64,000 nt of DNA, from positions 62,001 through 126,000 of the forward strand of contig CAIVVT010000147.1 of NCBI GenBank assembly GCA_903909435.1. The letters are read 5' to 3'. The position numbers were made by a program, and so were the translations under genes. Below, in pieces: positions 45,570 through 54,858 of the stretch. Source of the stretch: an uncultured Acidobacteriia bacterium (GTDB lineage: Bacteria; Acidobacteriota; Terriglobia; Bryobacterales; Bryobacteraceae). The notes below the pieces were generated by a model. It had not been told where the DNA came from. It saw only the letters and a list, made by a program, of their open reading frames with translations, and did not search any database. Position 1 is the stretch's first letter, and each line of letters begins with the position of its first letter.

Positions 45570-46976
45570 TCAGTATTGCGGCCGTTCTTCCTTCAACTCG
45601 CCGTTCTTCTCTCTCGGCCGGTTGTCCAGCCTCTGGGCTCCGCCTTTGAACGCCAGTTGCACGTTGACCTGCGCGTTCTTGTCATCGACCTTCACGTCGG
45701 CGCTGGTCCCGCCCAGGAAGTCGAGAATTCTGCGCTCGCGCACTTCCGTGATGAACCGCTCCGCGTAGCCCTTACGGTACGGATCGCCGGGCTTCAGAGC
45801 CCACATCTTGCGAATGGCCGGCTCGCTCTCGATATCGAGGCCCGCGATGTCTAGGCGCCCCATCTTATACTCCGGTCCCGGTTCGACTTCCACAGTGAGA
45901 TCGACGGTCTTTTCTTCGTCGTGGATCGTCTTAAGCGCGTGGTAAGCCGCCTTGAGGTAGCCGATCTCCGCCAGGCGTGCCAACACCTTGGTCATGGCCT
46001 GTCCCACCACGCTCAGGTTCAACAGAACGTCGCTCTTGAATGCTTCTCCGCCGAGCTGGTTGACCTCCTCCTCGGGCAGCGGCGCACCGTTGATCTGCAG
46101 CTTGCCCAGCTTGAAAACCGGGCCTTCGTCCACGGTCACGGTAACCACAACGCCTTTGCCGGTCTTGGACGGTTCGGTGGTGATCGACGGGAATTTGGCG
46201 CGCATCCGGCCCTCCGAGTCGTACACCGCGCGGATCGCATTTTCGAGGAAGACCCGGAACAACTGCTCGTTCCAGGGTGAGCCAACCGCGATGTCCAGGA
46301 TCGCCCGCTGCAATTCCTGCGGCGGTATGGCGCGCGCGCCGACGAACAGAACTTGCGAGATGTTGGGCGGCGGCGTTTTGGGCTGGATCACCGCGACCAT
46401 CCCGTCGTTCATGCCCGCTTCGAACTTCGAGATGACCGTCTCCGTGACGCCCTTTTCCTTGAGCATCGCCTCGGCCAGATCGACCATCCTTTGCGTATAG
46501 ATCTCGGTCATCGGGATCTCCGCGCCGAAGCCTTGCAGCGTCTTCACCGCCCGGGCCGCGAAGGCTTTCTGGTCCAGTGGAAGCCGCTCCAGCCGCCAGC
46601 CGCCGCGCTGTTCCACGTCGCGGATTTCGAAGGTCACGAAAATGCCGCCCCCTTGCGCCGGCTCGAAGGCGTAGGTCACCGAGTCGAAACACCCCGTCGC
46701 ATAGATCTTTTCGCGCGCAGCGTCGAACTCCTCCTTGCCGGCGAGCATTCCAACCTTCAGCCCCGACAGCGCGACAACCTGTTCGGGCGTACCGAGCTTC
46801 ATGCCCTGCATCCGGATTTCGCGCAGTGGCCAGCGGGTGGCATTCTGGCCGGCTTCGTTCTTTGCCGGCGCCTGCTGCTTGCCAGCGGAGCTTCTGGGGG
46901 CGCTCTGCTTGACCGGGGCCTGGGACCGGATCAGTCCACATGCGAGCAACGCGAGGAGAACCTGCTTCATCAACAT
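45570..46976 (-). CDS. exported POTRA-domain protein lacking an outer-membrane barrel
   Basis: The 468-residue protein has a signal peptide and at least three POTRA-like units (around WPLREIRMQGMKLGTPEQV; ISQVLFVGARAIPPQELQRA; FKLGKLQINGAPLPEEEVNQ), each with beta-alpha-alpha-beta-beta order. The N-terminal half also has a Lys/Ala/Gln-rich spacer. It ends in a charged tail without the membrane barrel of BamA or TamA. It may assist outer-membrane protein assembly or act as a periplasmic scaffold. It is divergent from lpdA with 37 bp between. Confidence 0.7.
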   Translation of the reverse strand: MLMKQVLLALLACGLIRSQAPVKQSAPRSSAGKQQAPAKNEAGQNATRWPLREIRMQGMKLGTPEQVVALSGLKVGMLAGKEEFDAAREKIYATGCFDSVTYAFEPAQGGGIFVTFEIRDVEQRGGWRLERLPLDQKAFAARAVKTLQGFGAEIPMTEIYTQRMVDLAEAMLKEKGVTETVISKFEAGMNDGMVAVIQPKTPPPNISQVLFVGARAIPPQELQRAILDIAVGSPWNEQLFRVFLENAIRAVYDSEGRMRAKFPSITTEPSKTGKGVVVTVTVDEGPVFKLGKLQINGAPLPEEEVNQLGGEAFKSDVLLNLSVVGQAMTKVLARLAEIGYLKAAYHALKTIHDEEKTVDLTVEVEPGPEYKMGRLDIAGLDIESEPAIRKMWALKPGDPYRKGYAERFITEVRERRILDFLGGTSADVKVDDKNAQVNVQLAFKGGAQRLDNRPREKNGELKEERPQY

Positions 46977-47013
46977 AATTATGACGGGATTAGCGGATGT
47001 TAAACTGAGTGCG

Positions 47014-48414
47014 ATGTCCTACGACGTGATCGTGATCGGCAGTGGGCCGGGGGGCTATTCCGCTGCCATTCGCGCGGGCCAGTACGGCCTTAAGACCGCC
47101 CTGATCGAAAAAGACCCGAAGCTGGGCGGCACCTGCCTGCACGTGGGCTGCATCCCTACGAAAGCGCTGCTTCATACCGCCGAGGTTTGGGAGAACTTCA
47201 AGCATCCCGAGGCGCAGGGCCTGCATTGCGACAACGCGACGCTGGATTTGCCGCTGGTGATGAAGCGCAAGGACGGCATCGTCAGCAAGCACGCCTCCGG
47301 CGTCGAGTTCCTGGTAAAACGGCAGAAGGTCGAGATCATCAAAGGCTTCGCCACGCTCAAAGGACGCGGCCAGGTGGAAGTGAGTTCCGCCGAAGGCACG
47401 CGCACCCTGGAAGCAAAGAATATTATTCTGGCCACGGGCAGCGAAGCGCGCATGTTGCCGGGCATGACGCCCGACGCGCAATTCATCCTGTCGAATGTCG
47501 AGATCCTTAAGCTCCAAACCGCGCCGAAGAAGCTGTTGATCATTGGCTCCGGCGCGGTCGGGTCGGAGTTCGGCTGTATCTTCAAGAGCTTTGGCAGCGA
47601 AGTCGTCATATTCGAGATGCTGCCGCGCGTGGTGCCGGTGGAAGACGAGGAAGTCTCCAAGCAACTCGAGCGCAGTTTCAAGAAGCAAGGCATCCGCTGC
47701 GAGACCAACGCGCAGGTGGATCTCGGCTCGGTCGAGCGCACCGGGTCGGGGATCCGCATGAACGTCAAACTCGGCAACGGCAAGACCGAGACCTTCGAGG
47801 GCGACTGCCTGTTGGTGGCCATCGGGCGGCAGCCGAACACGGACCGCATCGGGCTGGAGAACACCAAAGTCGAACTGGACCGCGGATTTGTGAAGGTGAA
47901 CGGCTTCCAGCAGGCGGCCGAACCCGGCGTCTACGCGATCGGCGATATCGTGGCGGGCACGCCTCAACTCGCGCACGTCGCAACCATGGAGGGCATGATC
48001 GCAGTGGGCCACATCGCCGGCAAGCCGGTGACGCCCATCAACAAACGTCAGATCCCGGGCGCTACTTATACCGATCCGGGCATCGGCAGCGTCGGCCTGA
48101 CCGAAAAGCAGGCGCGCGAGGCAGGTTACGAAGTCAAGATCGGCAAGTTCCCCTTCGCCGGAAATTCGAAGGCGTCGATTCTCGGCAACCACGACGGGTT
48201 TGTGAAGATCGTCTCGGACGCGCAGTACGGCGAGATCCTCGGGGTTCACATCATCGGCCCGCACGCGTACGAGTTGATCGCGGAGGCTGTGACGGCGATG
48301 TCGGCCGAGGCGACCGTAGACAGCATGATCGCCACGATCCACGCGCATCCAACGCTCTACGAGGCCGTGGGCGAGGCGTTCAACAGCGTCTACGGACTCG
48401 CCATCAACGCTTGA
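47014..48414 (+). CDS. lpdA: dihydrolipoyl dehydrogenase (E3)
   Basis: The 466-residue flavoprotein has FAD motif VIGSGPGGYSAA, redox disulfide Cys41/Cys46 in GGTCLHVGCIPTK, NAD motif IIGSGAVGSEFG, FAD motif VYAIGDIV and the active-site His in IHAHPTLYEAV (about 445). E3 reoxidises dihydrolipoamide on E2 of 2-oxoacid dehydrogenase complexes with NAD. The frame is open upstream to 46735, but MSYDVIVIG at 47014 is the normal N-terminus. lipB and an E2 gene follow on the same strand, 19 and 30 bp apart. Confidence 0.95.
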   Translation: MSYDVIVIGSGPGGYSAAIRAGQYGLKTALIEKDPKLGGTCLHVGCIPTKALLHTAEVWENFKHPEAQGLHCDNATLDLPLVMKRKDGIVSKHASGVEFLVKRQKVEIIKGFATLKGRGQVEVSSAEGTRTLEAKNIILATGSEARMLPGMTPDAQFILSNVEILKLQTAPKKLLIIGSGAVGSEFGCIFKSFGSEVVIFEMLPRVVPVEDEEVSKQLERSFKKQGIRCETNAQVDLGSVERTGSGIRMNVKLGNGKTETFEGDCLLVAIGRQPNTDRIGLENTKVELDRGFVKVNGFQQAAEPGVYAIGDIVAGTPQLAHVATMEGMIAVGHIAGKPVTPINKRQIPGATYTDPGIGSVGLTEKQAREAGYEVKIGKFPFAGNSKASILGNHDGFVKIVSDAQYGEILGVHIIGPHAYELIAEAVTAMSAEATVDSMIATIHAHPTLYEAVGEAFNSVYGLAINA

Positions 48415-48433
48415 GCGGTGGCGCTGAATTGCC

Positions 48434-49114
48434 ATGAGGACACTGGAAGTCCGCGAACTGGGCCGCTTGGGTTACGCCGAGGCGCTGGAACTTCAGCAAG
48501 CCCTGGAATCCGAGCGGAAGCTGGCGGCCATCGGGGACCAGTTTCTGCTGCTCGAACATCCGCATGTGCTGACCCTGGGGCGCAACGGCCATCCGGAAAA
48601 CGTCCTGGTCTCCCGCGACCGCCTGGAGCAGTTGGGCATCCAATACTTCGAGAACAATCGCGGTGGCGACATCACTTATCACGGGCCCGGGCAGATCGTC
48701 GGCTACCCGATAGTGGACTTGCGAGAATGGAAACGCGACGTGGTGGCCTATGTCCGGAGCGTGGAAGAGGTCATCATCCGGGTTTTGGCGCGCTACGGCG
48801 TGGAAGGCAGTCGAGAGGCCGGGGCGACGGGCGTCTGGGTGAAAGCGGCGGATGGGCAACTGGCCAAAGTGTGCGCTATTGGAGTCCACCTCTCGCGCTG
48901 GGTTACTACGCACGGGTTCGCTTTGAATTGGGCAACTGATTTACGCTATTTCGAGTACATCGTCCCGTGCGGCCTGACCCGGCCCGTCACGTCTTTGGAG
49001 CAACTGGGCGTGAGCGTTTCGCGCGAAGCGCTTCAACGGGCGATCGTTGAAGAGTTCGCGCTCGTTTTCGACTACGAACCGGAGGCGGTGAAGGCCGCGC
49101 CGGCGCTGGTATGA
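48434..49114 (+). CDS. lipB: octanoyl-[acyl-carrier-protein]:protein N-octanoyltransferase
   Basis: The 226-residue protein has the LipB signature RGGDITYHGPGQIVGYPI, the catalytic Lys in AKVCAIGV (about 145) and the acyl-thioester Cys in YIVPCGL (about 179). It moves octanoyl from acyl carrier protein to the lipoyl Lys of E2 and GcvH proteins, before LipA adds sulfur. It sits between lpdA and an E2 gene, which supports a shared lipoate function. lipA is not in the window. Confidence 0.95.
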   Translation: MRTLEVRELGRLGYAEALELQQALESERKLAAIGDQFLLLEHPHVLTLGRNGHPENVLVSRDRLEQLGIQYFENNRGGDITYHGPGQIVGYPIVDLREWKRDVVAYVRSVEEVIIRVLARYGVEGSREAGATGVWVKAADGQLAKVCAIGVHLSRWVTTHGFALNWATDLRYFEYIVPCGLTRPVTSLEQLGVSVSREALQRAIVEEFALVFDYEPEAVKAAPALV

Positions 49115-49144
49115 CGGCAAGATTTTAGAACGGAGATTCAAGCA

Positions 49145-50461
49145 ATGGCCGATGTGTTAATGCCCCAGATGGGCGAGAGCATTGTCGAGGGCACGCTGAC
49201 CCGCTGGCTGAAGAAGCTGGGCGACCACGTCGAGCGCGACGAGCCGCTCTTCGAGATCTCCACCGACAAGGTTGATACGGAAATCCCGGCGCCCGCGGCT
49301 GGGACGCTGACCGAGATTCTGGTGCAGGAAGGCGCGACGGTGGGGATCAATACCGTTGTCGCGCGGATTGGCGACGGCGCCGCAGCGCCCGCCGCAGCGC
49401 CGGTTCCCGCGGCAGAAGCCGCGCCGGCACCGGTCGCCGCACCCGCCGCGCCTGCGCCCGCGGCTGTTGTGGAGCCTGCGCCCGCACCCGCGCCGGTCGT
49501 TGAGGAAGCGGAAGCCGAGCCGGCCGGCCCCGTGAGCCCGCTTGTGCGCAAGCTGGTTCGCGAGCACAACATCGATCTCCGGCTGGTCAAAGGCAGCGGC
49601 GCCGGGGGCCGCGTCACGAAATCGGATATCGATGCCTACCTTGCGGGGCGCGCCGCGCCAACTGCGGCTCCGGAATGGACTCTGGCCGCGCCTGCACCCG
49701 TTGCAGCGCCGGTTTCCGTGCCCGCTGCCCCGGTCGCTCTCCCGCCGCTCCCGCGCGTCGATCCGGCCAAGGTCCGCGTCGAGCCGATGTCCATGATGCG
49801 GCAGAAGATCGCCGAGCACATGGTCCACTCCAAGCACACCTCGGCTCACGTCACGACGGTCCATCGCGTGGATATGACCAGAATCGCCAAGATTCGCGCC
49901 AAGGCGAAAGCGGATTTCCAGCAGCGCTACGGCTTCGGTCTGACGTTCCTGCCCTTCATCGCCCGCGCGACCGCCGAGGCGCTGCGCACGTTCCCGCTGC
50001 TGAACGCCTCGATTGAAGGCACCAATATCCTCTATCACAATGAGGTCAATCTGGGTATCGCCGTGGCGCTCGATAACGGGCTGATCGTCCCGGTCATCCG
50101 GCAGGCCGACGAGAAAAACATCGCCGGTTTGCAGCGCGCTATCGTCGACCTCGCCGCGCGTGCTCGCGGTAAGCAACTGAAGCCCGACGAGGTGAGCGGC
50201 GGCACTTTCTCCATCACCAACTTCGGGAGCTTCGGCAGTCTGTTTGCGACGCCCGTGATCAACCAGCCGCAGATCGCCATTCTCGGCGTCGGAGCCGTGG
50301 AAAAGGTTCCGGTAGTCGTCGAGGGGGACGCCATCGCGATCCGTTCGATGGCTTACCTGGCGTTGACCTTCGATCACCGCCTGGTGGACGGCGCGTTGGC
50401 CGACCAATTCTGCCAAAAGGTGAAGCAGATCCTCGAAGGCTGGAGCGACGAGATCCTGTAA
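49145..50461 (+). CDS. 2-oxoacid dehydrogenase E2, dihydrolipoyl acyltransferase
   Basis: The 438-residue protein has an N-terminal lipoyl domain with the modified Lys42 in [15 protein letters not shown], an Ala/Pro linker (about 80-125), a peripheral subunit-binding domain ([28 protein letters not shown]), a second Ala/Pro linker and the acyltransferase domain with the catalytic motif FDHRLVDGA (about 408-416). It could belong to 2-oxoglutarate, branched-chain or pyruvate dehydrogenase; the sequence alone does not decide, though its domain layout is closest to SucB/BkdC types. E1 genes are absent nearby. Confidence 0.9.
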   Translation: MADVLMPQMGESIVEGTLTRWLKKLGDHVERDEPLFEISTDKVDTEIPAPAAGTLTEILVQEGATVGINTVVARIGDGAAAPAAAPVPAAEAAPAPVAAPAAPAPAAVVEPAPAPAPVVEEAEAEPAGPVSPLVRKLVREHNIDLRLVKGSGAGGRVTKSDIDAYLAGRAAPTAAPEWTLAAPAPVAAPVSVPAAPVALPPLPRVDPAKVRVEPMSMMRQKIAEHMVHSKHTSAHVTTVHRVDMTRIAKIRAKAKADFQQRYGFGLTFLPFIARATAEALRTFPLLNASIEGTNILYHNEVNLGIAVALDNGLIVPVIRQADEKNIAGLQRAIVDLAARARGKQLKPDEVSGGTFSITNFGSFGSLFATPVINQPQIAILGVGAVEKVPVVVEGDAIAIRSMAYLALTFDHRLVDGALADQFCQKVKQILEGWSDEIL

Positions 50462-50480
50462 CTCCGTTTGATCGGGGCCG

Positions 50481-50486
50481 TATAAT
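50481..50486 (+). promoter_or_regulatory. TATAAT box six bases before a start codon (possible leaderless transcript)
   Basis: A perfect -10 hexamer lies six bases before ATG 50493, where transcription would begin at or next to the start codon. No good -35 hexamer (best GTAACT, 17 bases upstream) is seen and the only SD-like run (AGGG) is too close to the ATG. The match may be chance, or the gene may be read mainly from the upstream E2 transcript. Confidence 0.35.
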
Positions 50487-50492
50487 CAGGGC

Positions 50493-51866
50493 ATGACAGT
50501 GGGCCCGTTTGTGGCGTTTGCGGCGGTGATGCTGTCGCAAACCCCAGAAACGGGCTCTGCTGCGTTAGAGCGGCGCAAAGCGGTCCTGATCGAGGAGATC
50601 GAAGCAGCCCTAGCGGCTGAGACGCCGGTCTATGGCATAGACACGCAGGTCAACGCCGCCCGCATCCTGGAGGGTCATGACAACCCTCACGCCACCCGGT
50701 TCCTGCTGGATGCCGGCCAGCGCACGCTCCAACTTGCCGATCCCGCCGCTCGCAGCCACTTTCTCAAACTGATCGTCCGGTCGCTGACTCCACTCGATGC
50801 CCGGCAGGCCGAGTCGCTGTGTACCGCCCAGTCGCGCGCCGATTCCAGCGCCAAGGCCGACCCGCTGGCAGTTTGCTACGACCAGTTGATCACGCAACTG
50901 AAAGACTGGCCCTCGCGCAAAGAGGCCTTCGTCCGCGCCTTGGACATGGGCGCATACGACATGACGGCCACCGATGAGCTGTTGCAGGATGCCCGCGAGC
51001 AACATGCTGCGGACTTTGTGCCACTGCTTGCCCGTTTCGTCGGTGGGTTCCCGACTTCCAGCCCACGCCTTCAGGAGATCACTCGACTTGAGTCTGTCGA
51101 GCACAAATTCGCCTCCGGCAACGCCGCGCTTTCCCGGTTGGCCCGCCGGACTGCCGCCGCAGCGCGCCGCGAGTTTGCCGCCGCGCACCGCGGGCAACCG
51201 GGCTCCCGGACCTCAACAGCGGAGGCACCACTGTCCGAAGTCGCCAATCCGATCCTAGCCGAGGGTGCCCCGGCGGAGCCAGGAGTCAAACTCAGTCCCG
51301 ACTTCCTCGGGGCCTTGTCTTCATTTCGCTTTCCTTCGTTGCTGGAACAAGACGACCCCCAGGTCAAAGGTCTGCCCGACGTCTCCACACTCGGCACTGA
51401 GGAGGCCGTCGCGCTGGCCCGCCGGCGGGACTATGCGGGAGCCCGGGCGGCCATGCTCGCCGACGTACTCGATCAGAAAGATGCGGAACTCGACACTCGT
51501 GTCAAGCTGTCGCTGGCCCAGGAGATCCTCCGAGACAGCCTCAGTATGACGTCCAGTTCCTCGCGACTCCTGCTGCAATGCGAACTCGCGCTTTGGTTCC
51601 ACCAGCACGGGGAGCCAGTTAAGGCGGGTGAGGCGGCGAAGGCTCTGCAGGACTCCTTTGAGGCGTTCGTCCAGTGCAAGGACCAGCACTGCAAGGTCTT
51701 CGACAGCAGCACCGACGACTCGCCGGGAGAACTCATCATGTCCTTCGCGGAGTATTTGAAGAAGAACGGGATCGATCCTGCGGAGTTGGGACTGAATCAC
51801 CCCGGACTGCGCGCGCGCTGGCTGTTGCTGGAATTGCAAACGTTGCTCGAGGATAAGCCGAAATGA
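50493..51866 (+). CDS. hypothetical helical-repeat protein
   Basis: The 457-residue product has a short hydrophobic start (PFVAFAAVMLS) that may be a signal peptide, then entirely helical sequence rich in Ala, Leu and Arg with TPR-like spacing (LARRRDYAGARAAMLADVLD, LLQCELALWFHQHGEPVKAG). I do not recognise a named family; large helical proteins of this type are typical of Acidobacteriota. Its stop overlaps the DinB-like gene start (ATGA, 4 bp), so the two are linked in translation. Confidence 0.65.
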   Translation: MTVGPFVAFAAVMLSQTPETGSAALERRKAVLIEEIEAALAAETPVYGIDTQVNAARILEGHDNPHATRFLLDAGQRTLQLADPAARSHFLKLIVRSLTPLDARQAESLCTAQSRADSSAKADPLAVCYDQLITQLKDWPSRKEAFVRALDMGAYDMTATDELLQDAREQHAADFVPLLARFVGGFPTSSPRLQEITRLESVEHKFASGNAALSRLARRTAAAARREFAAAHRGQPGSRTSTAEAPLSEVANPILAEGAPAEPGVKLSPDFLGALSSFRFPSLLEQDDPQVKGLPDVSTLGTEEAVALARRRDYAGARAAMLADVLDQKDAELDTRVKLSLAQEILRDSLSMTSSSSRLLLQCELALWFHQHGEPVKAGEAAKALQDSFEAFVQCKDQHCKVFDSSTDDSPGELIMSFAEYLKKNGIDPAELGLNHPGLRARWLLLELQTLLEDKPK

Positions 51867-52393
51867 CAATCGAACGGAATTTCCTGGTGTGCTCCGCCAA
51901 GCGGATGCGCCAGTCTCTCGACCGCATTGAGGCCTGTGCCAGGAGGCTGACCGATGAGCAGATCTGGCTGCGGGCTGGCGAGAACTCGAACGCCTGCGGC
52001 AATCTCTGCTTGCACCTCGCCGGGAACGTCAGGCAATGGATCCTGCACGGTGTCGGCGGCGCGACGGACCTGCGGGTACGCGAAGCGGAGTTCGCCGCCG
52101 TTGGAGCTGTAGGGCGGGAAGAACTGCTGGCGGGCCTGCGCGAAACCGTCGAGACCGCTTGCGGCCAGATTGAAACACTCCCGGACGCGCGTCTGGCGGA
52201 AGTCTGCCATCCTCAGAACTACACGGTGACCGTGCTCGAAGCGATCTACCACGTGGTCGAGCATTTCTCGCTGCACACGGGCCAGATCATCTTGCTGACC
52301 AAGGCGCTGACCGGTTCCGATCTCGGCTTCTACGCGCACCTGAACGGTACCACGACCCCTCCGCCGCCGCCCAGCGGTCAGGAGCAACCGTGA
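51863..52393 (+). CDS. DinB-like four-helix-bundle protein
   Basis: The 176-residue protein has the DinB/YfiT pattern: an N-terminal helix ending in RMRQSLDRIEA, then CLHLAGNVRQWI and AIYHVVEHFSLHTGQI with three metal-binding His candidates. DinB-fold proteins include metal-dependent thiol transferases, some using bacillithiol; bshA is far upstream in the window, so a link is only speculative. The C-terminus is a Pro run. It overlaps the preceding gene by 4 bp. Confidence 0.75.
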   Translation: MTIERNFLVCSAKRMRQSLDRIEACARRLTDEQIWLRAGENSNACGNLCLHLAGNVRQWILHGVGGATDLRVREAEFAAVGAVGREELLAGLRETVETACGQIETLPDARLAEVCHPQNYTVTVLEAIYHVVEHFSLHTGQIILLTKALTGSDLGFYAHLNGTTTPPPPPSGQEQP

Positions 52394-52471
52394 ACCAGTG
52401 CCGGGTGAAAGTGCCTGAATCTCATAGGCTTAGTGGCTAATTAAACATTCTGCATCGATCGCTTTTTTGAA

Positions 52472-52499
52472 TAGACCTTATCCGAGTCACCCATATAAT
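52472..52499 (+). promoter_or_regulatory. sigma-70-like promoter of the zincin-like gene
   Basis: A perfect TATAAT at 52494-52499 is preceded, with a 16-base spacer, by TAGACC (four of six matches to TTGACA). The start codon lies 45 bases downstream, with AAGGAG in between. The region is AT-rich relative to the flanks. It is the best promoter I can read in the window. Confidence 0.6.
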
Positions 52500-52544
52500 G
52501 GAGTCGCAGGTCCGCTTTGTCGCGGGCCATAAGGAGTGCAGCCC

Positions 52545-53165
52545 ATGCTTCGGCTTCGCACCTGGCCGCCATTATTTCTTCTGTTTTCGGTCGCTTTTTG
52601 TCTTTCAGCACGGGCAGAGGGTTTGCCCGAGTTGACGGCTCCGCTCACTCTCGTCATATCCCTGGAACGACCGCTGCCCGCCGAGACTGAGGCGGAAATG
52701 CACCGGGAGATGGACAAACTGATGTCGCAAGCCTCCATCCGCGTGGAATGGAGGCAACTCTCGGATTTCTCCGCGGGAACCGAGGTCCACGACCTGGTTC
52801 TGGTCAAGTTCCGCGGCACTTGCCGCATCCAGGCAACGCCCGTGTTTCTGGACGAGCGCGGCCCGATGGCCTTTACTCACACCAGCGATGGCGAGGTGCT
52901 GCCGTTCAGCGAAGTGCTCTGCGATCGCGTCGGGGTCGCCGCTCACTCGGCCATGGCGGGCGGCGAATTCGGACACCGCGACGAATTGCTGGGACGCGCG
53001 CTGGCGCGGGTGCTGGCTCACGAGTTGTATCACATCAAAGGCAAATGCAACGAGCATGGCCGTTCCGGTGTGGCTCGTAAGGCATTGACGGGACGAGAGT
53101 TGATTTCAAGAACGTTCGATTTCGACCCGGCCGACGCCCGCCGCATGATCAAAGCGGACGACTAA
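52545..53165 (+). CDS. exported zincin-like putative metalloprotease
   Basis: The 206-residue protein has a signal peptide (PPLFLLFSVAFCLSARA). Near the C-terminus it has HELYHIKGKCNEHGRSG, an HExxH zinc site (His159, Glu160, His163) followed by a Gly three residues after the second His, as in metzincins. The metzincin third ligand position holds Asn, with His171 two residues later. The fold and protease activity are inferred. ATG 52545 has AAGGAG eight bases upstream; a GTG at 52536 is rejected because it sits in that site. Confidence 0.65.
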   Translation: MLRLRTWPPLFLLFSVAFCLSARAEGLPELTAPLTLVISLERPLPAETEAEMHREMDKLMSQASIRVEWRQLSDFSAGTEVHDLVLVKFRGTCRIQATPVFLDERGPMAFTHTSDGEVLPFSEVLCDRVGVAAHSAMAGGEFGHRDELLGRALARVLAHELYHIKGKCNEHGRSGVARKALTGRELISRTFDFDPADARRMIKADD

Positions 53166-53286
53166 GCGGCAGTTATCCGCGCTGCGTCGCACAGCTTTCA
53201 CCAACCGCCCTGCCTCAGGTGGGCCCAATCCCACAGCCCGTCTGCCGCCACGGCCCGAAGCGCTACGAGATACTAAAATCAACCGA

Positions 53287-54120
53287 ATGCCGGGAACACT
53301 GTATCTGGTCGCGACGCCGATCGGCAATCTTGCCGACATCACTTACCGGGCTGTGGAAACCCTGAAATCCGTGGCCGCCATAGCCTGTGAGGACACACGG
53401 CAGACCCGCAAGTTGCTCGATCACTACGGGATCGCCCGGCCGATGGTTAGCTACCACGAGCACAACGAGGAAGCGCGCACCGGCGACCTGATCGAGCGAC
53501 TGCTGGCCGGTGAGGACATCGCACTGGTCTCCGATGCCGGCACCCCGCTCATCTCGGACCCCGGCTACCGGATCGTGAGTGCCGCGGCTGAGGCGGGCGT
53601 CAAAGTGGTGCCCATCCCAGGCGCTTCAGCCGTGCTCTCCGCTCTATCGGCTTCGGGCTTACCTACCGATAGTTTCTGTTTTCATGGGTTTGCACCGCGC
53701 AAGAGCGGTGAGCGGCAGCGCCTGTTCGCCTCGCTGGCAGGCACCGGGATGGTGCATGTCTTCTACGAATCACCACACCGCGTACTGGAGACGTTCGAAG
53801 ACTTGGAGCGCGCTTTGGGCGACCCGCCCGTGGTGGCGGCGCGGGAGTTAACAAAATTCCACGAGGAGTTCTTGCGCGGCAAAGCGTCCGAGGTGCGTGC
53901 CGAACTGGCCTCCCGCGACCTGGTCCGCGGAGAGTTCACGCTGGTCGTCGGCAAGCCTGAGACCAGCGCGGTCCAGGAGGAACTCACCATTCCGGAGGAA
54001 GTACTTGCGCTCGAAAAGGCCGGGTTACCGCGCATGGATGCGATCAAGGAGGTTGCGCGCAGGCGCGGCTTGCCGAAGCGCGAGGTATACGCCCAAATGG
54101 AACTCAGCAGCAAGCGCTGA
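53287..54120 (+). CDS. rsmI: 16S rRNA (cytidine-2'-O)-methyltransferase
   Basis: The 277-residue protein shows the RsmI/TP-methylase pattern: GTLYLVATPIGNLADITYRA, EDTRQTRKLL, SDAGTPLISDPGYR, PGASAVLSALSASGLP and FYESPHRV. It methylates C1402 of 16S rRNA at the ribose in the decoding centre. The C-terminal about 45 residues hold a helical extension (LEKAGLPRMDAIKEVARRRG) common in the family. The ATG at 53287 gives the standard N-terminus. Confidence 0.95.
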   Translation: MPGTLYLVATPIGNLADITYRAVETLKSVAAIACEDTRQTRKLLDHYGIARPMVSYHEHNEEARTGDLIERLLAGEDIALVSDAGTPLISDPGYRIVSAAAEAGVKVVPIPGASAVLSALSASGLPTDSFCFHGFAPRKSGERQRLFASLAGTGMVHVFYESPHRVLETFEDLERALGDPPVVAARELTKFHEEFLRGKASEVRAELASRDLVRGEFTLVVGKPETSAVQEELTIPEEVLALEKAGLPRMDAIKEVARRRGLPKREVYAQMELSSKR

Positions 54121-54155
54121 TCACCCGCCAAGTCATGTTCCGGGGGGAAAGTCTG

Positions 54156-54836
54156 ATGAGTGAAGAACGTCCGCAGATCATAGCTCAGAAGCGGTTTCTG
54201 GAGCACAAGAACGAACTGGAGCGGCTCGACCTCAAGGGTCGTTTTGAGTACATTTTCGATGTGAACCTCTGGGGCGAGACCGAATCACGCTCGGGTACTG
54301 GTTCGACCCTTCCTGAAACCGAGACTTTGCGTCGCGAAATCCCCGTGCTTCTGAAGGAAGCCGGCGCACGATCACTGCTAGACATTCCATGTGGCGACTT
54401 CGGCTGGCTTAGCCTCACGGAACTCGGCGTGGACTATGTGGGCGCAGACATCGTCGAGGCGCTGGTTGCGCAGAATACCCAACGCTACGGCTCGGCGAGC
54501 CGGCGCTTCATGCGCTTGGATCTGACCACCGATCCGCTGCCCACGGCGGACGTCGTACTCTGCCGGGACTGCCTGGTCCACCTAAGCTATGCGAACATCG
54601 GACGCGCTTTGGAGAACGTGAAGCGCAGCGGGGCCAAGCACTTTCTGACCACCAGTTTCCCCGAGGTGACGAGCAACCGTGACATCGAGGACGGCGACTG
54701 GCGTCCTCTGAATTTCCAATGCGCCCCGTTCAATTTCCCCGCTCCGGCGCGCACTCTCGTGGAGAATTGCATTGAGGCCGGGGGAGCATATCGGGACAAG
54801 TCGCTGTGCCTCTGGCCAATCGCCGACTTGTCTTGA
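54156..54836 (+). CDS. class I SAM-dependent methyltransferase
   Basis: The 226-residue protein has the SAM site LLDIPCGDFGWL and the acidic loop GADIVEALV with RDCLVHLSYANIGRALEN. It resembles methyltransferases found in glycan biosynthesis clusters, but the substrate is not readable. The ATG at 54156 has GGGGGAAAG before it; an earlier ATG at 54135 would add seven residues. It follows rsmI by 35 bp and converges on rlmN. Confidence 0.75.
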   Translation: MSEERPQIIAQKRFLEHKNELERLDLKGRFEYIFDVNLWGETESRSGTGSTLPETETLRREIPVLLKEAGARSLLDIPCGDFGWLSLTELGVDYVGADIVEALVAQNTQRYGSASRRFMRLDLTTDPLPTADVVLCRDCLVHLSYANIGRALENVKRSGAKHFLTTSFPEVTSNRDIEDGDWRPLNFQCAPFNFPAPARTLVENCIEAGGAYRDKSLCLWPIADLS

Positions 54837-54858
54837 CTCTGGCGGTCTCCGATAAGCC

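Noticed and set aside
46990-48435. Long minus-strand frame opposite lpdA.
   Set aside because: It is antisense to a gene with all E3 motifs; the translation is His/Asp/Arg-rich with no domain.
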